64,000 nucleotides of DNA from Microbacterium sorbitolivorans (GTDB lineage: Bacteria; Actinomycetota; Actinomycetes; Actinomycetales; Microbacteriaceae): NCBI RefSeq assembly GCF_003327285.1, contig NZ_KZ848474.1, positions 496,001 through 560,000 on the forward strand, in the 5' to 3' direction. Position 1 is the stretch's first letter. Every line of letters begins with the position of its first letter. Shown here in pieces: positions 43,470-52,202 of this stretch. The translations under genes and the position numbers were made by a program. Below the pieces are notes generated by a model that was not told the origin of the DNA, searched no databases, and was given only the letters and a program-made list of their open reading frames with translations.

Positions 43470-44510
43470 TCACTTTGCGCGCAGGATGGCGGGAACCACG
43501 ATGTGCGGCTCGGGAATCATGCCGGGCGTGAGGCGCTTCCGGAACACCCAGTACGACCACGACTGGTACGCGATCACGAGCGGCAGGCCGATGGCGGCGA
43601 CGACCGACATGACCGTCAGCGTGTAGGGGCTGTTCGAGGCGTTCGTCAGCGTCAGGCTGAACGCGTCGTCGATCGTCGACGGCAGCACCTGCGGGAACAT
43701 GCCCGCGAAGATCGAGCCGGCACCGAAGACGATGAAGCCCACGTAGCCCGCGAACGACATGCCCTCGCGGCGCTTGCGCGCATAGAACCAGGCGTGCACG
43801 GCGCTCGCGACGGCGAGCACGACGAGCGCCCACGACAGCCACCAGCCGCCGCCGTGCGCGAACTGCACCCACAGCGCCCAGCCCGCGGCGGGGATGAGCA
43901 GCACGGGGCCCCAGGTCGCGCTGAACCGGGCCGTGCGCTCGCGGATCTCGCCGTCGGTCTTGAGGGCGAGGAACGCGGATCCGTGCGCGAACGCGAAGCA
44001 CACGACGGCGACGCCGCCGAGGATCGCGGGGAACGAGAGCCAGACGAACGGGCCGCCCACGCGGTCGCCGTTGGCATCGATCGGCAGGCCGGTCGAGGTC
44101 AGTGCGAGGGCCGCGCCGATGCAGAAGGCGCTCACGGCGGATCCGAGACCCAGGCACCACGTCCAAAAGCGCGCCCAGCGCGGGTCGTGCACCTTGCCGC
44201 GGAACTCGATCGCAACGGCGCGGGCGATCAGCGCCAGCAGGGTGATCGTCAGCGGCACGTAGAGGGCCGAGAAGAGCGACGCGTACCAGGCGGGGAAGGC
44301 CGCGAAGATCGCGGCGCCCGCCGTGATGAGCCACACCTCGTTGCCGTCCCAGACGGGGCCGATGGTGTTGAGCATCGTGCGACGCTCCTTCTCGCTCTTC
44401 GTCGCGAAGAGCACGCGCATGCCGACGCCGAAGTCGAAGCCCTCGAGCGCGAGGAAGCCGATCCAGAGCACGCCGATCGCGACGAACCAGATGATGGGGA
44501 GGATATCCAT
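43470..44510 (-). CDS. cydB: Cytochrome bd ubiquinol/menaquinol oxidase subunit II
   Basis: 346 aa, eight to nine membrane helices. The family motifs GFLALEGFDFGVGMRVLF near the N-terminus and GPVWDGNEVWLITAGAA are present. It forms the oxidase with CydA. Encoded 12 bp after cydA in the cydABDC operon. Confidence 0.95.
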   Translation of the reverse strand: MDILPIIWFVAIGVLWIGFLALEGFDFGVGMRVLFATKSEKERRTMLNTIGPVWDGNEVWLITAGAAIFAAFPAWYASLFSALYVPLTITLLALIARAVAIEFRGKVHDPRWARFWTWCLGLGSAVSAFCIGAALALTSTGLPIDANGDRVGGPFVWLSFPAILGGVAVVCFAFAHGSAFLALKTDGEIRERTARFSATWGPVLLIPAAGWALWVQFAHGGGWWLSWALVVLAVASAVHAWFYARKRREGMSFAGYVGFIVFGAGSIFAGMFPQVLPSTIDDAFSLTLTNASNSPYTLTVMSVVAAIGLPLVIAYQSWSYWVFRKRLTPGMIPEPHIVVPAILRAK

Positions 44511-44522
44511 GTCGGGCCTTCC

Positions 44523-46103
44523 TTAGTACGCGAACGCGAGCACGTCGTCGCGATCGGTCTTGTCGTCGTGGTGATCGTCGTGGGTCAGCTCGGGCATGGC
44601 GCTCGCCGCGCCGCCGCGCACGTACTTCACGAGCAGGAACAGCTCGAAGACGAGAATCACGGCGTAGACAAGGGTCAGGGCGATGACCGAGAAGAGCAGC
44701 TCTCCGGCCGTCACACCGGGGGAGACCGCGGCGGCGGTGTACATGAACACCTGGTCGATGCCCGTCGCGTCGGGGTTGGGAGCGACGACGAACGGCTGGC
44801 GGCCCATCTCGGTGAAGATCCAGCCCGCGATGTTCGCTGCGAACGGGGCGATGATGCCGAGGATCGCGAGGCGCATGATCCACGGCGACCGCGGCACGGT
44901 GCCCTTGCGGGTCAGCCACAGCGCGATGACGGCTGCGCCCGCGACGATGCCGCCGAGGCCGATCATGAGGCGGAAGCCCCAGTAGGTCACCCACATCGTC
45001 GGCACGTAGTCGATCGTCTGGCCGGCGCGCTCGCCATAGACGGGGTTGTCGGGCAGCGTCGCGCCGTACTGCTCGATGTACTCGGGCTCGAGGTCGTTGA
45101 TGCCGGGCATGTCGGCGCCCCACTCGCCCGTGCCGAGGAAGCCGAGCACGCCGGGGATCTCGATGAGCGCCGTCACGTCGTCGCAGGTGCCGCCGGGGTC
45201 GCCGATCGAGAGCACCGAGAAGGATCCGCCGGTGTGGCAGGCGGCCTCCGCGGCCGCCATCTTCATGGGCTGCTGCTCGTACATGAGCTTGCCCTGCACG
45301 TCGCCCGTGATGACGGTGCCGGCGAAGCCGAGTATCGCGACGACCGCGCCGAGGCGAAGCGACCAGATCCACAGGCCGTGATCGGCCTTGTCGCGGCCCT
45401 TCTTGTCGAGCCCCTGGGCGGTTCCGTCGCCGACGATCACACGGCCGTTCTCGTCGACGGTGTCGACGCCGTCGTGGCGGCGGCGCCACAGGTGGTACCA
45501 GCTGATGCCGAGCAGGAACATGCCGGCGACGACGAGCGCGCCGAAGATCGTGTGCGTGTAGGCCGCGATCGCGGTGTTGTTGGTGAGCACGGCCCAGACG
45601 TCGGTCATGACGGGGCGGCCGTCGTCGCCCATCTCGACGCCGACGGGGTGCTGCATCCACGAGTTCGCGACGATGATGAAGTAGGCGCTGAGCCACGATC
45701 CGATGACCGCACACCAGAGGGCCGCGAGGTGCAGGCCCTTGCGGATCCGGCCCCACCCGAAGATCCACACGCCGAGGAACGACGACTCGACGAAGAACGC
45801 GAGCAGGCCCTCCATCGCGAGCGGGGCACCGAACACGTCGCCGACGAAGCGGGAGTATTCGCTCCACGCCATGCCGAATTGGAACTCCTGCACGAGGCCC
45901 GTGGCGACGCCGACGATGAAGTTGATGAGGTAGAGCTTGCCCCAGAACTTGGTGGCTCGCAGGAATCGATCCTGCCCCGTCTTCACCCACATGCTGTGCA
46001 TGATGGCGACGGTCATGCCGAGGCCCAGGGTGAGCGGCACCATGAGGAAGTGGTAGACGGTCGTGATGCCGAACTGCCAGCGGGCAATGTCTAGGGGATC
46101 CAC
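44523..46103 (-). CDS. cydA: Cytochrome bd oxidase subunit I
   Basis: 526 aa, nine membrane helices. Haem ligand His18 lies in ITTVYHFLMVPLTLGL; GRQPFVV (quinol-site region) and the long segment with EW.AD..GI are present. It carries haems b558, b595 and d and reduces O2 with menaquinol at high affinity. The last ~25 residues are Asp/His rich (HDDHHDD). First gene of cydABDC; four BlaI-type operators lie in the 146 bp between it and the divergent blaI gene. Confidence 0.95.
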   Translation of the reverse strand: MDPLDIARWQFGITTVYHFLMVPLTLGLGMTVAIMHSMWVKTGQDRFLRATKFWGKLYLINFIVGVATGLVQEFQFGMAWSEYSRFVGDVFGAPLAMEGLLAFFVESSFLGVWIFGWGRIRKGLHLAALWCAVIGSWLSAYFIIVANSWMQHPVGVEMGDDGRPVMTDVWAVLTNNTAIAAYTHTIFGALVVAGMFLLGISWYHLWRRRHDGVDTVDENGRVIVGDGTAQGLDKKGRDKADHGLWIWSLRLGAVVAILGFAGTVITGDVQGKLMYEQQPMKMAAAEAACHTGGSFSVLSIGDPGGTCDDVTALIEIPGVLGFLGTGEWGADMPGINDLEPEYIEQYGATLPDNPVYGERAGQTIDYVPTMWVTYWGFRLMIGLGGIVAGAAVIALWLTRKGTVPRSPWIMRLAILGIIAPFAANIAGWIFTEMGRQPFVVAPNPDATGIDQVFMYTAAAVSPGVTAGELLFSVIALTLVYAVILVFELFLLVKYVRGGAASAMPELTHDDHHDDKTDRDDVLAFAY

Positions 46104-46115
46104 GCGGGACTCCTT

Positions 46116-46217
46116 TTCTACGACGTGTAGAAGTGGTCGACACCAGCGTACGACATTTTCTACGGCTTGTAGAACTATTTCGACGTTGTGTAGATCTTAC
46201 TTCGACACGCGGTAGAA
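46116..46217. promoter_or_regulatory. Four phased BlaI-type operators between cydA and blaI
   Basis: Sites with the pattern TTCTAC-N5-GTAGAA: perfect at 46116-46132 and 46158-46174, weaker at 46179-46195 (TTCGAC...GTAGAT) and 46201-46217 (TTCGAC...GTAGAA). Starts are 42, 21 and 22 bp apart, i.e. whole helical turns, so four dimers can sit on one DNA face. The pattern is close to the TACA/TGTA dyads bound by BlaI/MecI regulators. Confidence 0.85.
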
Positions 46218-46249
46218 TGAGAGTTCATCACTGATACGAGGGGGAGCGC

Positions 46250-46603
46250 TTGGGAAAGCTCGGAGACCTGGAACGCAGCGTGATGGACGTGCTGTGGGAC
46301 GCCGATGAGGCGCTGACCGCGTACGACATCAAGGACGCGATTGAGGAAGGCCGCGGCCGCGAAATGGCCGCGACGACGGTGCTCACCGTGCTCTCCCGCC
46401 TCGAGAAAAAGGGCCTCGTCGCGCCGGATAAGTCGGTGCGCCCCCACCGCTACCGCGCCGTCGCCTCCCGCGCCGAACACCAGGCCGAACTCATGCACGA
46501 GGTGCTCGTCGGATCCGGCGACCGCACCGCCGTGCTCGCCCGCTTCGTCGGCGGCGTCTCGGCCGAAGAGGCCGAGTACCTGCGCGAGCTGCTCACGAAG
46601 TAG
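46250..46603 (+). CDS. BlaI/MecI/CopY-family repressor
   Basis: 117 aa, TTG start 4 nt after a GAGGGGGA ribosome site. Winged-helix with LGDLERSVMDVLWDADEALT, TTVLTVLSRLEKKGL and the wing VRPHRYRAV; the C-terminal helix dimerises. In other bacteria BlaI is cleaved when a BlaR1/M56 protease is activated; in mycobacteria a BlaI homologue controls respiration genes. Here four operators in its own promoter also cover the cydABDC promoter, so it very probably represses cytochrome bd and itself. Confidence 0.92.
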   Translation: MGKLGDLERSVMDVLWDADEALTAYDIKDAIEEGRGREMAATTVLTVLSRLEKKGLVAPDKSVRPHRYRAVASRAEHQAELMHEVLVGSGDRTAVLARFVGGVSAEEAEYLRELLTK

Positions 46604-46624
46604 TCCCGGCCCGGCCCGTCTCTG

Positions 46625-46687
46625 CGGAGATGAGCCGCAACTGCGGATGCGAACCGTAATCTGATCCGCATTTCGGGGTCATCTCCG
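46625..46687. repeat. Nested hairpin between blaI and the M56 peptidase gene
   Basis: Outer arms CGGAGATGA (46625-46633) and TCATCTCCG (46679-46687) enclose an inner CTGCGGAT/ATCCGCA-type pairing. The two-level stem resembles the family-C elements in design but not in sequence. Possibly an attenuator between the two genes. Confidence 0.6.
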
Positions 46688-46715
46688 AAGTTCCGGCGCG
46701 CGTAACCTTGAACCT

Positions 46716-47468
46716 ATGACCGTCCCGGCCCTGAGCTCTGCCGTTGCGCTGGCGCTCGTGGCCATTTTCCTGGCCTGGCCGGCGCCGATGGTGCTCTCGC
46801 GTGCCGAATGGCCCGCGCACGCGCCCGCCCGCGCCCTCCTCCTCTGGCAGGTCATCGCCCTCGCCGGTGGGCTGTCGATGATCGGCGCGCTGTGGCTTCT
46901 CGGCGACGCGTTCTTCCCCGGGTACCCGATCCTCACGGGGATCCCCGCGATGCTCCTCGCGCTCTACCTCGTCGCGCACCTCGTCGTGACGGTCGTGCGC
47001 TTCGAGCGGCAGCGCCGCCGCCACCTGCAGCTCCTGCTGCTGCTGAGCTCGCCGGATCCGAACCGCAAGGGCACCCTCGTGCTCGATGACAACGCGCCGG
47101 TCGCCTACTGCCTGCCGCGCGGCATCGGATCCGTGACCGTGCTCTCGCGGGGCCTCTTCGACTCGCTCGGCCCGGCCGAGCTCGACGCCGTCATCGCCCA
47201 CGAGCGTGCCCACGTCGAGCAGCGCCACGAGGTACTCCTCGTGTCGTTCAAGGCGTGGCATTCCGCGCTGCCGTGGTTCCCGATGGCCGCGCTCGCCGAG
47301 GGCGAGGTCGAGGCGCTCGTTGAGATGCTCGCCGACGACCAGGCGCGCCGCACCCAGCCCGACGACGTGCTCGCCCGCGCGATCCTGCAGGTCGGCCGCG
47401 TCGAGGGTGGGGGATCCCCGGGTGGGCGCAACCGGCAGGTCGACCGCTTCCGGCGGCTCGCGCCGTAG
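46716..47468 (+). CDS. M56-family membrane metallopeptidase (BlaR1-like, no sensor domain)
   Basis: 250 aa. Two to three N-terminal membrane helices (~residues 5-25, 42-62, 75-95), then a cytoplasmic zinc protease with VIAHERAHVEQRHEV (HExxH) and a glutamate-rich helix EGEVEALVEMLADDQA. The penicillin-binding sensor of BlaR1 is absent, as in the mycobacterial BlaR. It would inactivate the neighbouring BlaI. The ATG is 7 nt after TAACCT (46703-46708), so it may have its own promoter. Confidence 0.9.
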   Translation: MTVPALSSAVALALVAIFLAWPAPMVLSRAEWPAHAPARALLLWQVIALAGGLSMIGALWLLGDAFFPGYPILTGIPAMLLALYLVAHLVVTVVRFERQRRRHLQLLLLLSSPDPNRKGTLVLDDNAPVAYCLPRGIGSVTVLSRGLFDSLGPAELDAVIAHERAHVEQRHEVLLVSFKAWHSALPWFPMAALAEGEVEALVEMLADDQARRTQPDDVLARAILQVGRVEGGGSPGGRNRQVDRFRRLAP

Positions 47469-47495
47469 GGCGGCTGACTACCGTACTGTCGGGGC

Positions 47496-48398
47496 ATGGA
47501 CTCTCACCCCGTCATCGTCGTCGGCAGCGCGAACGCCGACCTGACCTCCTTCGTCGAGCGTGCGCCCGAGCGCGGCGAGACGCTCATCGGATCCGACTTC
47601 TCGATGGCCGCCGGCGGCAAGGGCGCGAACCAGGCGATCGCCGTTTCCCGCGCGGGCGCGCGGTGCGTCTTCGTCGGGTGCGTCGGCGCGGATCCGTTTG
47701 CCAACCTCATCCGCGAGGGGCTCGAGGGCGTCGACACGCGGTTTCTGCGCGAGGTGCCGGGCGAGGGGACGGGTATCGCGCACATCCGCGTCGATGCCCG
47801 AGGCGAGAACGACATCGTCGTGGTACCGCGCGCGAACGCACGCCTCACGACGGCCGACGTCGATCGCGCGCTCGAGGCCGAGGGCGAAGCGGGCGGCGTG
47901 ATGCTGCTGCAGCTCGAGACGCCCATCGACGTCGCGGTGCACGCGGCGCGCGCCGCGCACGCGAGGGGCATGACGGTGATCCTCGACCCCGCGCCCGCGC
48001 AGCCGCTGCCCGAGGAGATCTGGGCGTCGGTCGACATCGTCACGCCCAACGAGGGCGAGGCGCGCGTGCTCACGGGCGAGGCGGATCCGGCGGCCGCGAG
48101 CCGCTGGTTCCTGGAGCGCGGCGTCGGCGCCGCCATCCTCACCCTCGCGGGCGCGGGCGCGAGCGTCGTGACCGCCGAGGGGTCGCGGATCCACGAGCCC
48201 TTCCCCGTCGACGCCGTCGACACGACCGCCGCCGGCGACGCGTTCGCGGGCGCCCTGGCCGCGGGCCTCGCGGGCGGGCTCGGGCTGGATCCGGCGGTGC
48301 GCCGCGCGATGGCGGCCGGCGCGCTCGCGGTCACGCGGGAGGGCGCGGCGCCGAGCATCCCGACCGCCGCCGAGATCGACGGGCTTCTCGGGTCGTAA
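47496..48398 (+). CDS. rbsK: Ribokinase (PfkB family)
   Basis: 300 aa. PfkB signature 1 in GGKGANQAIAVSRAGA, signature 2 in VDAVDTTAAGDAFAGALAA with catalytic Asp and anion hole; substrate-binding GSANADLTSFVERAPERGET at the N-terminus. Converts D-ribose to ribose 5-phosphate with ATP. TACTGT lies 6 nt before the ATG. It stands alone, without ribose transport genes, so it may serve nucleoside salvage. Confidence 0.92.
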   Translation: MDSHPVIVVGSANADLTSFVERAPERGETLIGSDFSMAAGGKGANQAIAVSRAGARCVFVGCVGADPFANLIREGLEGVDTRFLREVPGEGTGIAHIRVDARGENDIVVVPRANARLTTADVDRALEAEGEAGGVMLLQLETPIDVAVHAARAAHARGMTVILDPAPAQPLPEEIWASVDIVTPNEGEARVLTGEADPAAASRWFLERGVGAAILTLAGAGASVVTAEGSRIHEPFPVDAVDTTAAGDAFAGALAAGLAGGLGLDPAVRRAMAAGALAVTREGAAPSIPTAAEIDGLLGS

Positions 48399-48472
48399 GG
48401 CGGGGTCGGAAAGGGCCCGCCTTACTCGTGCCTTCTAAGAGCAGAACGCGGGCCCCGAGGGGGACCCGCGTT
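48397..48472. terminator. Twin hairpins after rbsK
   Basis: AAGGCGGG/CCCGCCTT (48397-48404, 48416-48423) overlaps the rbsK stop, and AACGCGGG/CCCGCGTT (48445-48452, 48465-48472) follows. Both are followed by ACTCGTG, so the second looks like a diverged duplicate of the first. They separate the convergent rbsK and cupin genes. Confidence 0.75.
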
Positions 48473-48485
48473 ACTCGTGTGGTGA

Positions 48486-48881
48486 CTACTTCGCCCAGGG
48501 GAAGGGGGTCTCGCGGTCGAGGGTCGCGTCGTTTCCGATGGCCTCGATCGTGTTCGCGCCGGAGCGGACGCAGAGCCACTTGAGCGGCGTGGCGCTCTCG
48601 GGGAGGGCCCGCAGCGCGAGCTTGCTGTTCGGGGCGACGCGCACGACGGTGCCGGCCTTCAGGGCGACGGTGTCGTCGCCGACCGAGATCTCGCCCTGCC
48701 CGTCGAGCACGATGTAGATCTCTTCCGTGTCGGCGTGCGAGTGCCAGAACGGCGACGAGTCGCCCGGCTCGGTCGCGTTGACCGAGATGCCGACGGTGTC
48801 GGCGCCGAGCTCGCCCTGGACGAAGTTCTTACCGGCCCACTGGTCGATGCTGCCGAGTTCGGTGACCTTGTATTCGCTCAT
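48486..48881 (-). CDS. Cupin-domain protein
   Basis: 131 aa from the ATG at 48879-48881 (7 nt after TAGCGT); a GTG three codons earlier is less likely. Cupin_2 motifs: PFWHSHADTEEIYIVLDGQG (metal-binding His/His/Glu) and the second motif around VRVAPNSKLALRALPE, where the usual His is replaced by Asn. The function is unknown; small cupins include isomerases, dioxygenases and regulators. It lies just downstream of the MHS transporter and beside the fucose genes but has its own promoter. Confidence 0.82.
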   Translation of the reverse strand: MSEYKVTELGSIDQWAGKNFVQGELGADTVGISVNATEPGDSSPFWHSHADTEEIYIVLDGQGEISVGDDTVALKAGTVVRVAPNSKLALRALPESATPLKWLCVRSGANTIEAIGNDATLDRETPFPWAK

Positions 48882-48917
48882 GGCGTCCACGCTATCCGAG
48901 CCGTCTTTGCGGCGGGC

Positions 48918-50453
48918 CTACGCCTTCGCGAGTTCGTCTTTCTTGTCCCCGGGCGTCGGAATGAGGTCGAGCGGCATCGTGCTCGTGTCGATAAGCGGGT
49001 TGTCGTCCTGGCCCGCGACGAGCTCGATCGCCTCCTGCTTCGTCTCGACGCTGGGCATGGATCCGACGAGCGGGCGGCGGGCCGACTCGGTCATCCCGAT
49101 CGCGGCGATACCGCCGATGACGCCGAAGAACATGACGTAGAACGCGGGCATGAAGGCGTTGCCGGTGATCTGAATCAGCCACTCACTGAACAGCGGCGTC
49201 GTGCCACCGAAGAGCGACACCGACAGGTTGTATGCGATCGCCATCGCGCCGAAGCGCGACGCCGTCGGGAACAGCGCCGGGAGCGCCGAGGCCGAGGGGC
49301 CGACCCACAGGGCGAGCGGCACGGCGTTCATCGCGAGGGCGATGAAGATGGCCCACTCCTGCCCGATCTGCATGATGGCGAAGGCGGGCACCATGACGAT
49401 GAGCGTCGTGACCGACGCGGCGATGTATACGGGCTTGCGGCCGACGCGGTCCGAGAGGCGGCCGACGAGCGGGATGGCGACCGCGAGAACCAGCAGCACG
49501 GGCACGGTCGCCATGGCGGCCATGAGGTTGCTCACGCCGACGGTGTTCTCGAGGTAGGCGGGCATGTAGCTCGTGAGGGCGTAGCTCGACGTGTTCGTCG
49601 CGGCGACGATCGCCATGGCGATGAGGATCTCGCGCCAGTAGTGGCGCATGATGCCGACGATGCCGTGGCGGGCCATCGGATCCGAGCTGTCCTGCTTCGT
49701 CGTCTCGCCCGATTCCTCGGCGACCTCGTACGCGGGGGTCTCCGGGATCCGCATGCGGAACCAGATCGCGACGATGCCGAGGGGCAGCGCGAGCAGGAAC
49801 GGGATGCGCCAGCCGTAGTCGAGCATGGCTCCGGGGCCCGAGATCGCCTCGGTGATGAGGGTCGTGACGGCGACGGTCGCGGCACCGGCCGCGAAGCCGA
49901 CGTAGGATCCGAGGTCGAGCAGCGACGACCAGAAGCCGCGGCGGCGGTCGGACGAGAACTCGGCGACGTAGGTCGTCGCGCCTGCGTACTCGCCACCGGT
50001 CGAGAAGCCCTGGATCATCTTCAGCAGGTACAGCGGCACGATCGCCCACAGGCCGATCTGTGCCGCGGTCGGCAGCACGCCGATGAGGGCGGTCGCGGCG
50101 GCCATCATCGCCATCGTGAAGAACAGCACCTTCTGGCGGCCGATGCGGTCACCGATCGGGCCGAGCACCATGCCGCCGAGGGGGCGGACGAGGAACGAGA
50201 CCGCGAATCCGAGCAGTGTCACGAGCAGGCCGGCCTCGCGGGGGAGGCCCTCGGTGAAGACGGCGGTCATCGTCACGGCGAGGTAGCCGTAGATGCCGAA
50301 GTCGAACCACTCCATGAAGTTACCGACGACGGTTCCCGAGATGGCGGTGCGGATGCGAGAGCGCTTCACGACCAGGACATCGCCGACGCGCAGGCGCCGC
50401 GGCTCGTTGGCGCCCCTCGTCGTGTTCTTCTCTGCTCGGCTTGAGCGGTTCAT
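48918..50453 (-). CDS. MHS-family MFS symporter (ProP/KgtP-like)
   Basis: 511 aa, 12 membrane helices. GNFMEWFDFGIYGYLA and GPIGDRIGRQKVLFF are typical for the metabolite:H+ symporter branch, as is RVPETPAY-like RIPETPAYE. It is divergent from the FadR-type regulator of the fucose genes, with a perfect inverted repeat between them. MHS proteins usually carry organic acids, osmolytes or amino acids, so it may take up a pathway acid (fuconate, lactate) rather than fucose itself. Confidence 0.88.
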   Translation of the reverse strand: MNRSSRAEKNTTRGANEPRRLRVGDVLVVKRSRIRTAISGTVVGNFMEWFDFGIYGYLAVTMTAVFTEGLPREAGLLVTLLGFAVSFLVRPLGGMVLGPIGDRIGRQKVLFFTMAMMAAATALIGVLPTAAQIGLWAIVPLYLLKMIQGFSTGGEYAGATTYVAEFSSDRRRGFWSSLLDLGSYVGFAAGAATVAVTTLITEAISGPGAMLDYGWRIPFLLALPLGIVAIWFRMRIPETPAYEVAEESGETTKQDSSDPMARHGIVGIMRHYWREILIAMAIVAATNTSSYALTSYMPAYLENTVGVSNLMAAMATVPVLLVLAVAIPLVGRLSDRVGRKPVYIAASVTTLIVMVPAFAIMQIGQEWAIFIALAMNAVPLALWVGPSASALPALFPTASRFGAMAIAYNLSVSLFGGTTPLFSEWLIQITGNAFMPAFYVMFFGVIGGIAAIGMTESARRPLVGSMPSVETKQEAIELVAGQDDNPLIDTSTMPLDLIPTPGDKKDELAKA

Positions 50454-50498
50454 CGACCATCTCCCGTTTCGTATCGTCTGTGTCGGTCAGCATCACGG

Positions 50499-50522
50499 CG
50501 ATTGTTGACAATGAAACAATCG
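50499..50522. promoter_or_regulatory. Perfect inverted repeat between the MHS transporter and fadR-type genes
   Basis: CGATTGTT (50499-50506), 8 nt, AACAATCG (50515-50522). The left part also contains ATTGT-TG-ACAAT, the TTGT..ACAA form known for FCD/FadR-type GntR operators. TTGACA at 50505-50510 could be a -35 element overlapping it. Confidence 0.6.
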
Positions 50523-50584
50523 GACACCAGGCGTTCGAGGATAGCGGCGTTGCGGTGCGATCGGAAATCGAGCGTGTCGCCAGA

Positions 50585-50597
50585 AACATCCGATCTC
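50585..50597. promoter_or_regulatory. Candidate pathway operator in the regulator promoter
   Basis: AACATC-C-GATCTC, matching the AACATC-N-GATGTT pattern found at 52180-52192 and 56198-56210 with two mismatches in the right half. It lies directly before a TAGACT -10 hexamer (50602-50607), itself 7 nt from the start codon. Confidence 0.45.
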
Positions 50598-50614
50598 TGA
50601 TTAGACTCGCGACC

Positions 50615-51289
50615 ATGGCGGTGACAGACCAGGCGATCGCGGGCATCAAAGACATGATCGTGACGGGCAGGCTCGTGCCCGGCGACAAGCTCCCGCCCGA
50701 GAAGGAATTGAGCGAGGAGCTGGGGCTCTCGCGCAGCTCCCTCCGCGAGGCGGTGAAGGCCCTCGAGGTCATCCGCGTGCTTGACGTGCGCCGCGGCGAT
50801 GGCACCTACGTGACGAGCCTCGAGCCGAACCTGCTCCTCGAGGCGATGAGCTTCGTCGTTGACCTGCACCGGGACGATTCGGTGCTCGAGATCTTCGCCG
50901 TCCGGCGGATCCTGGAACCCGCCGCGACCGAGGAGGCGGCCCGCGCGGCGAGCGACGAGCAACTCGCCGAACTCGACGCCCTGATAGACGCCGTGCCGGC
51001 GGATCCGGATATCGACGCGCTCGTCGCGCACGATCTCGAGTTCCATCGCCGCATCGCCCGGGCATCGGGCAACGCCTACCTCGCGGGCCTCATCGAGTCG
51101 ATATCGGGCCCGACCGTACGCGCGCGCATCTGGCGCGGCGCCACCCAGGCGGGCGCCGTCGCCCGCACCATCGATGAGCACCGCGCGATCGCCCGAGCGC
51201 TGAGGGATCGCGACGCGAAGCTCGCCCACGCACTGACCGTCGCCCACGTCGCCGGCGTGGAGGCATGGCTGAGGGAGGCCAAGGCATGA
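50615..51289 (+). CDS. FadR-type (GntR/FCD) regulator of the fucose pathway
   Basis: 224 aa from the ATG at 50615; the open frame upstream runs through the promoter. Winged helix (LPPEKELSEELGLSRSSLREA, RRGDGTYV) then an all-helical FCD domain with metal-binding Asp/His residues (VRRILEPAATEEAAR, HDLEFHRRIARASGN, EHRAIARAL). It overlaps the lactonase gene by four bases and is first in the fuc cluster. FCD regulators respond to small organic or sugar acids; L-fuconate or ketodeoxyfuconate is the likely effector. Confidence 0.92.
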   Translation: MAVTDQAIAGIKDMIVTGRLVPGDKLPPEKELSEELGLSRSSLREAVKALEVIRVLDVRRGDGTYVTSLEPNLLLEAMSFVVDLHRDDSVLEIFAVRRILEPAATEEAARAASDEQLAELDALIDAVPADPDIDALVAHDLEFHRRIARASGNAYLAGLIESISGPTVRARIWRGATQAGAVARTIDEHRAIARALRDRDAKLAHALTVAHVAGVEAWLREAKA

Positions 51290-52131
51290 CGATTCTCGAC
51301 TCGCACGTGCACGTCTGGGATCCGGAGCAGATCCCACACCCATGGCTCGATGCGGTGCCATCGCTTAATCGGGCCTTCCTGCCCGGCAACATCGACACCG
51401 CTGGCGGGCGGATCGGCGAGTGGATCTTCGTCGAGACCGACGCGATCCCGGCCTTCGCCCGGGCCGAGGCCGACTGGGTCGCGAGCCTCGACTGGCCGGG
51501 CCTCGTCGGCATCGTCGCCCACGCCGAGATGGCCCGAGGCGACCTCGAGGCCCAGCTCGACGAGCTGCAGGGCGCGCGCCTGCTCGTGGGCGTGCGCCCG
51601 TCGCTGCAGAACGGCCCGACCGACATCATCGCGTCGGCGGAGTTCGCGGCCGACCTCCGCGAGATCGGATCCCGCGGGCTTGCGTTCGACGCGTGCGTGC
51701 GCTGGCACCAGCTCGACGCGCTCGCCGAGGCGGCGTCGCGCGCGGAGGAGACGCGCGTCGTCGTCGAGCACCTCGGTAAGCCGCCCGTGCTCGAGGGTCT
51801 GGATAGCGCGCAGGGATCCGCCTGGCGCCGAGGCATCGAGCGTCTCGCAGGCCTGCCGAACGTCTTCGTGAAGTGCTCGGGCGTTCCGGCCGAGGCGGGC
51901 GACGCGTTCGGCGAGGTCGCCGGCGTCTTTGACCGCGTGGTGCTCGACGCCTTTGGCGCGGAGCGTGCGATGTTCGGCAGCGACTGGCCGGTGTCGGGCG
52001 AGGTGGGGTTCGGGGTTCCCGTCGCGCGCGCGGTCGACGCGCTCCGCGCCGCCTCGAGCGAGGCGGAGTGGCGGGGGCTCGCTGGCGACACCGCCCGCGC
52101 GTTCTACGGGCTAAATACATCTGACCTTTAG
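51286..52131 (+). CDS. L-fucono-lactonase-like amidohydrolase
   Basis: 281 aa, Amidohydro_2 (COG3618) type. N-terminal metal motif ILDSHVHVWDP, later FVETD, LVGVRPSLQN, VVEHLGKPP and FGSDWPV. Members of this group hydrolyse sugar lactones, including L-fucono-1,5-lactone and L-rhamnono-lactone. Position between the regulator and the other fuc genes assigns it to lactone opening after the first dehydrogenase. Confidence 0.85.
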   Translation: MTILDSHVHVWDPEQIPHPWLDAVPSLNRAFLPGNIDTAGGRIGEWIFVETDAIPAFARAEADWVASLDWPGLVGIVAHAEMARGDLEAQLDELQGARLLVGVRPSLQNGPTDIIASAEFAADLREIGSRGLAFDACVRWHQLDALAEAASRAEETRVVVEHLGKPPVLEGLDSAQGSAWRRGIERLAGLPNVFVKCSGVPAEAGDAFGEVAGVFDRVVLDAFGAERAMFGSDWPVSGEVGFGVPVARAVDALRAASSEAEWRGLAGDTARAFYGLNTSDL

Positions 52132-52179
52132 GGCGCCTCTGGTGGTAATCTCTGGGGTGAACCGCGCGAAGCGGATCGA

Positions 52180-52192
52180 AACCTCGGATGTT
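52180..52192. promoter_or_regulatory. Candidate fuc operator before the hydrolase gene
   Basis: AACCTC-G-GATGTT, one mismatch from the palindrome AACATC-N-GATGTT. It contains the ATG at 52188 that would otherwise be taken as start of the next gene, which supports the later start at 52203. Confidence 0.5.
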
Positions 52193-52202
52193 CGGAGAAC
52201 TC

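Noticed and set aside
41754..46094. 1446-aa open frame antisense to the cyd operon
   Set aside because: It runs across the intergenic gaps of cydDC, cydB and cydA, shows no domain and has very high Arg/Glu/His content; a GC artefact.
50441..50614. N-terminal extension of the FadR-type regulator
   Set aside because: The extra residues have no regulator homology and their DNA contains the inverted repeat and promoter elements.
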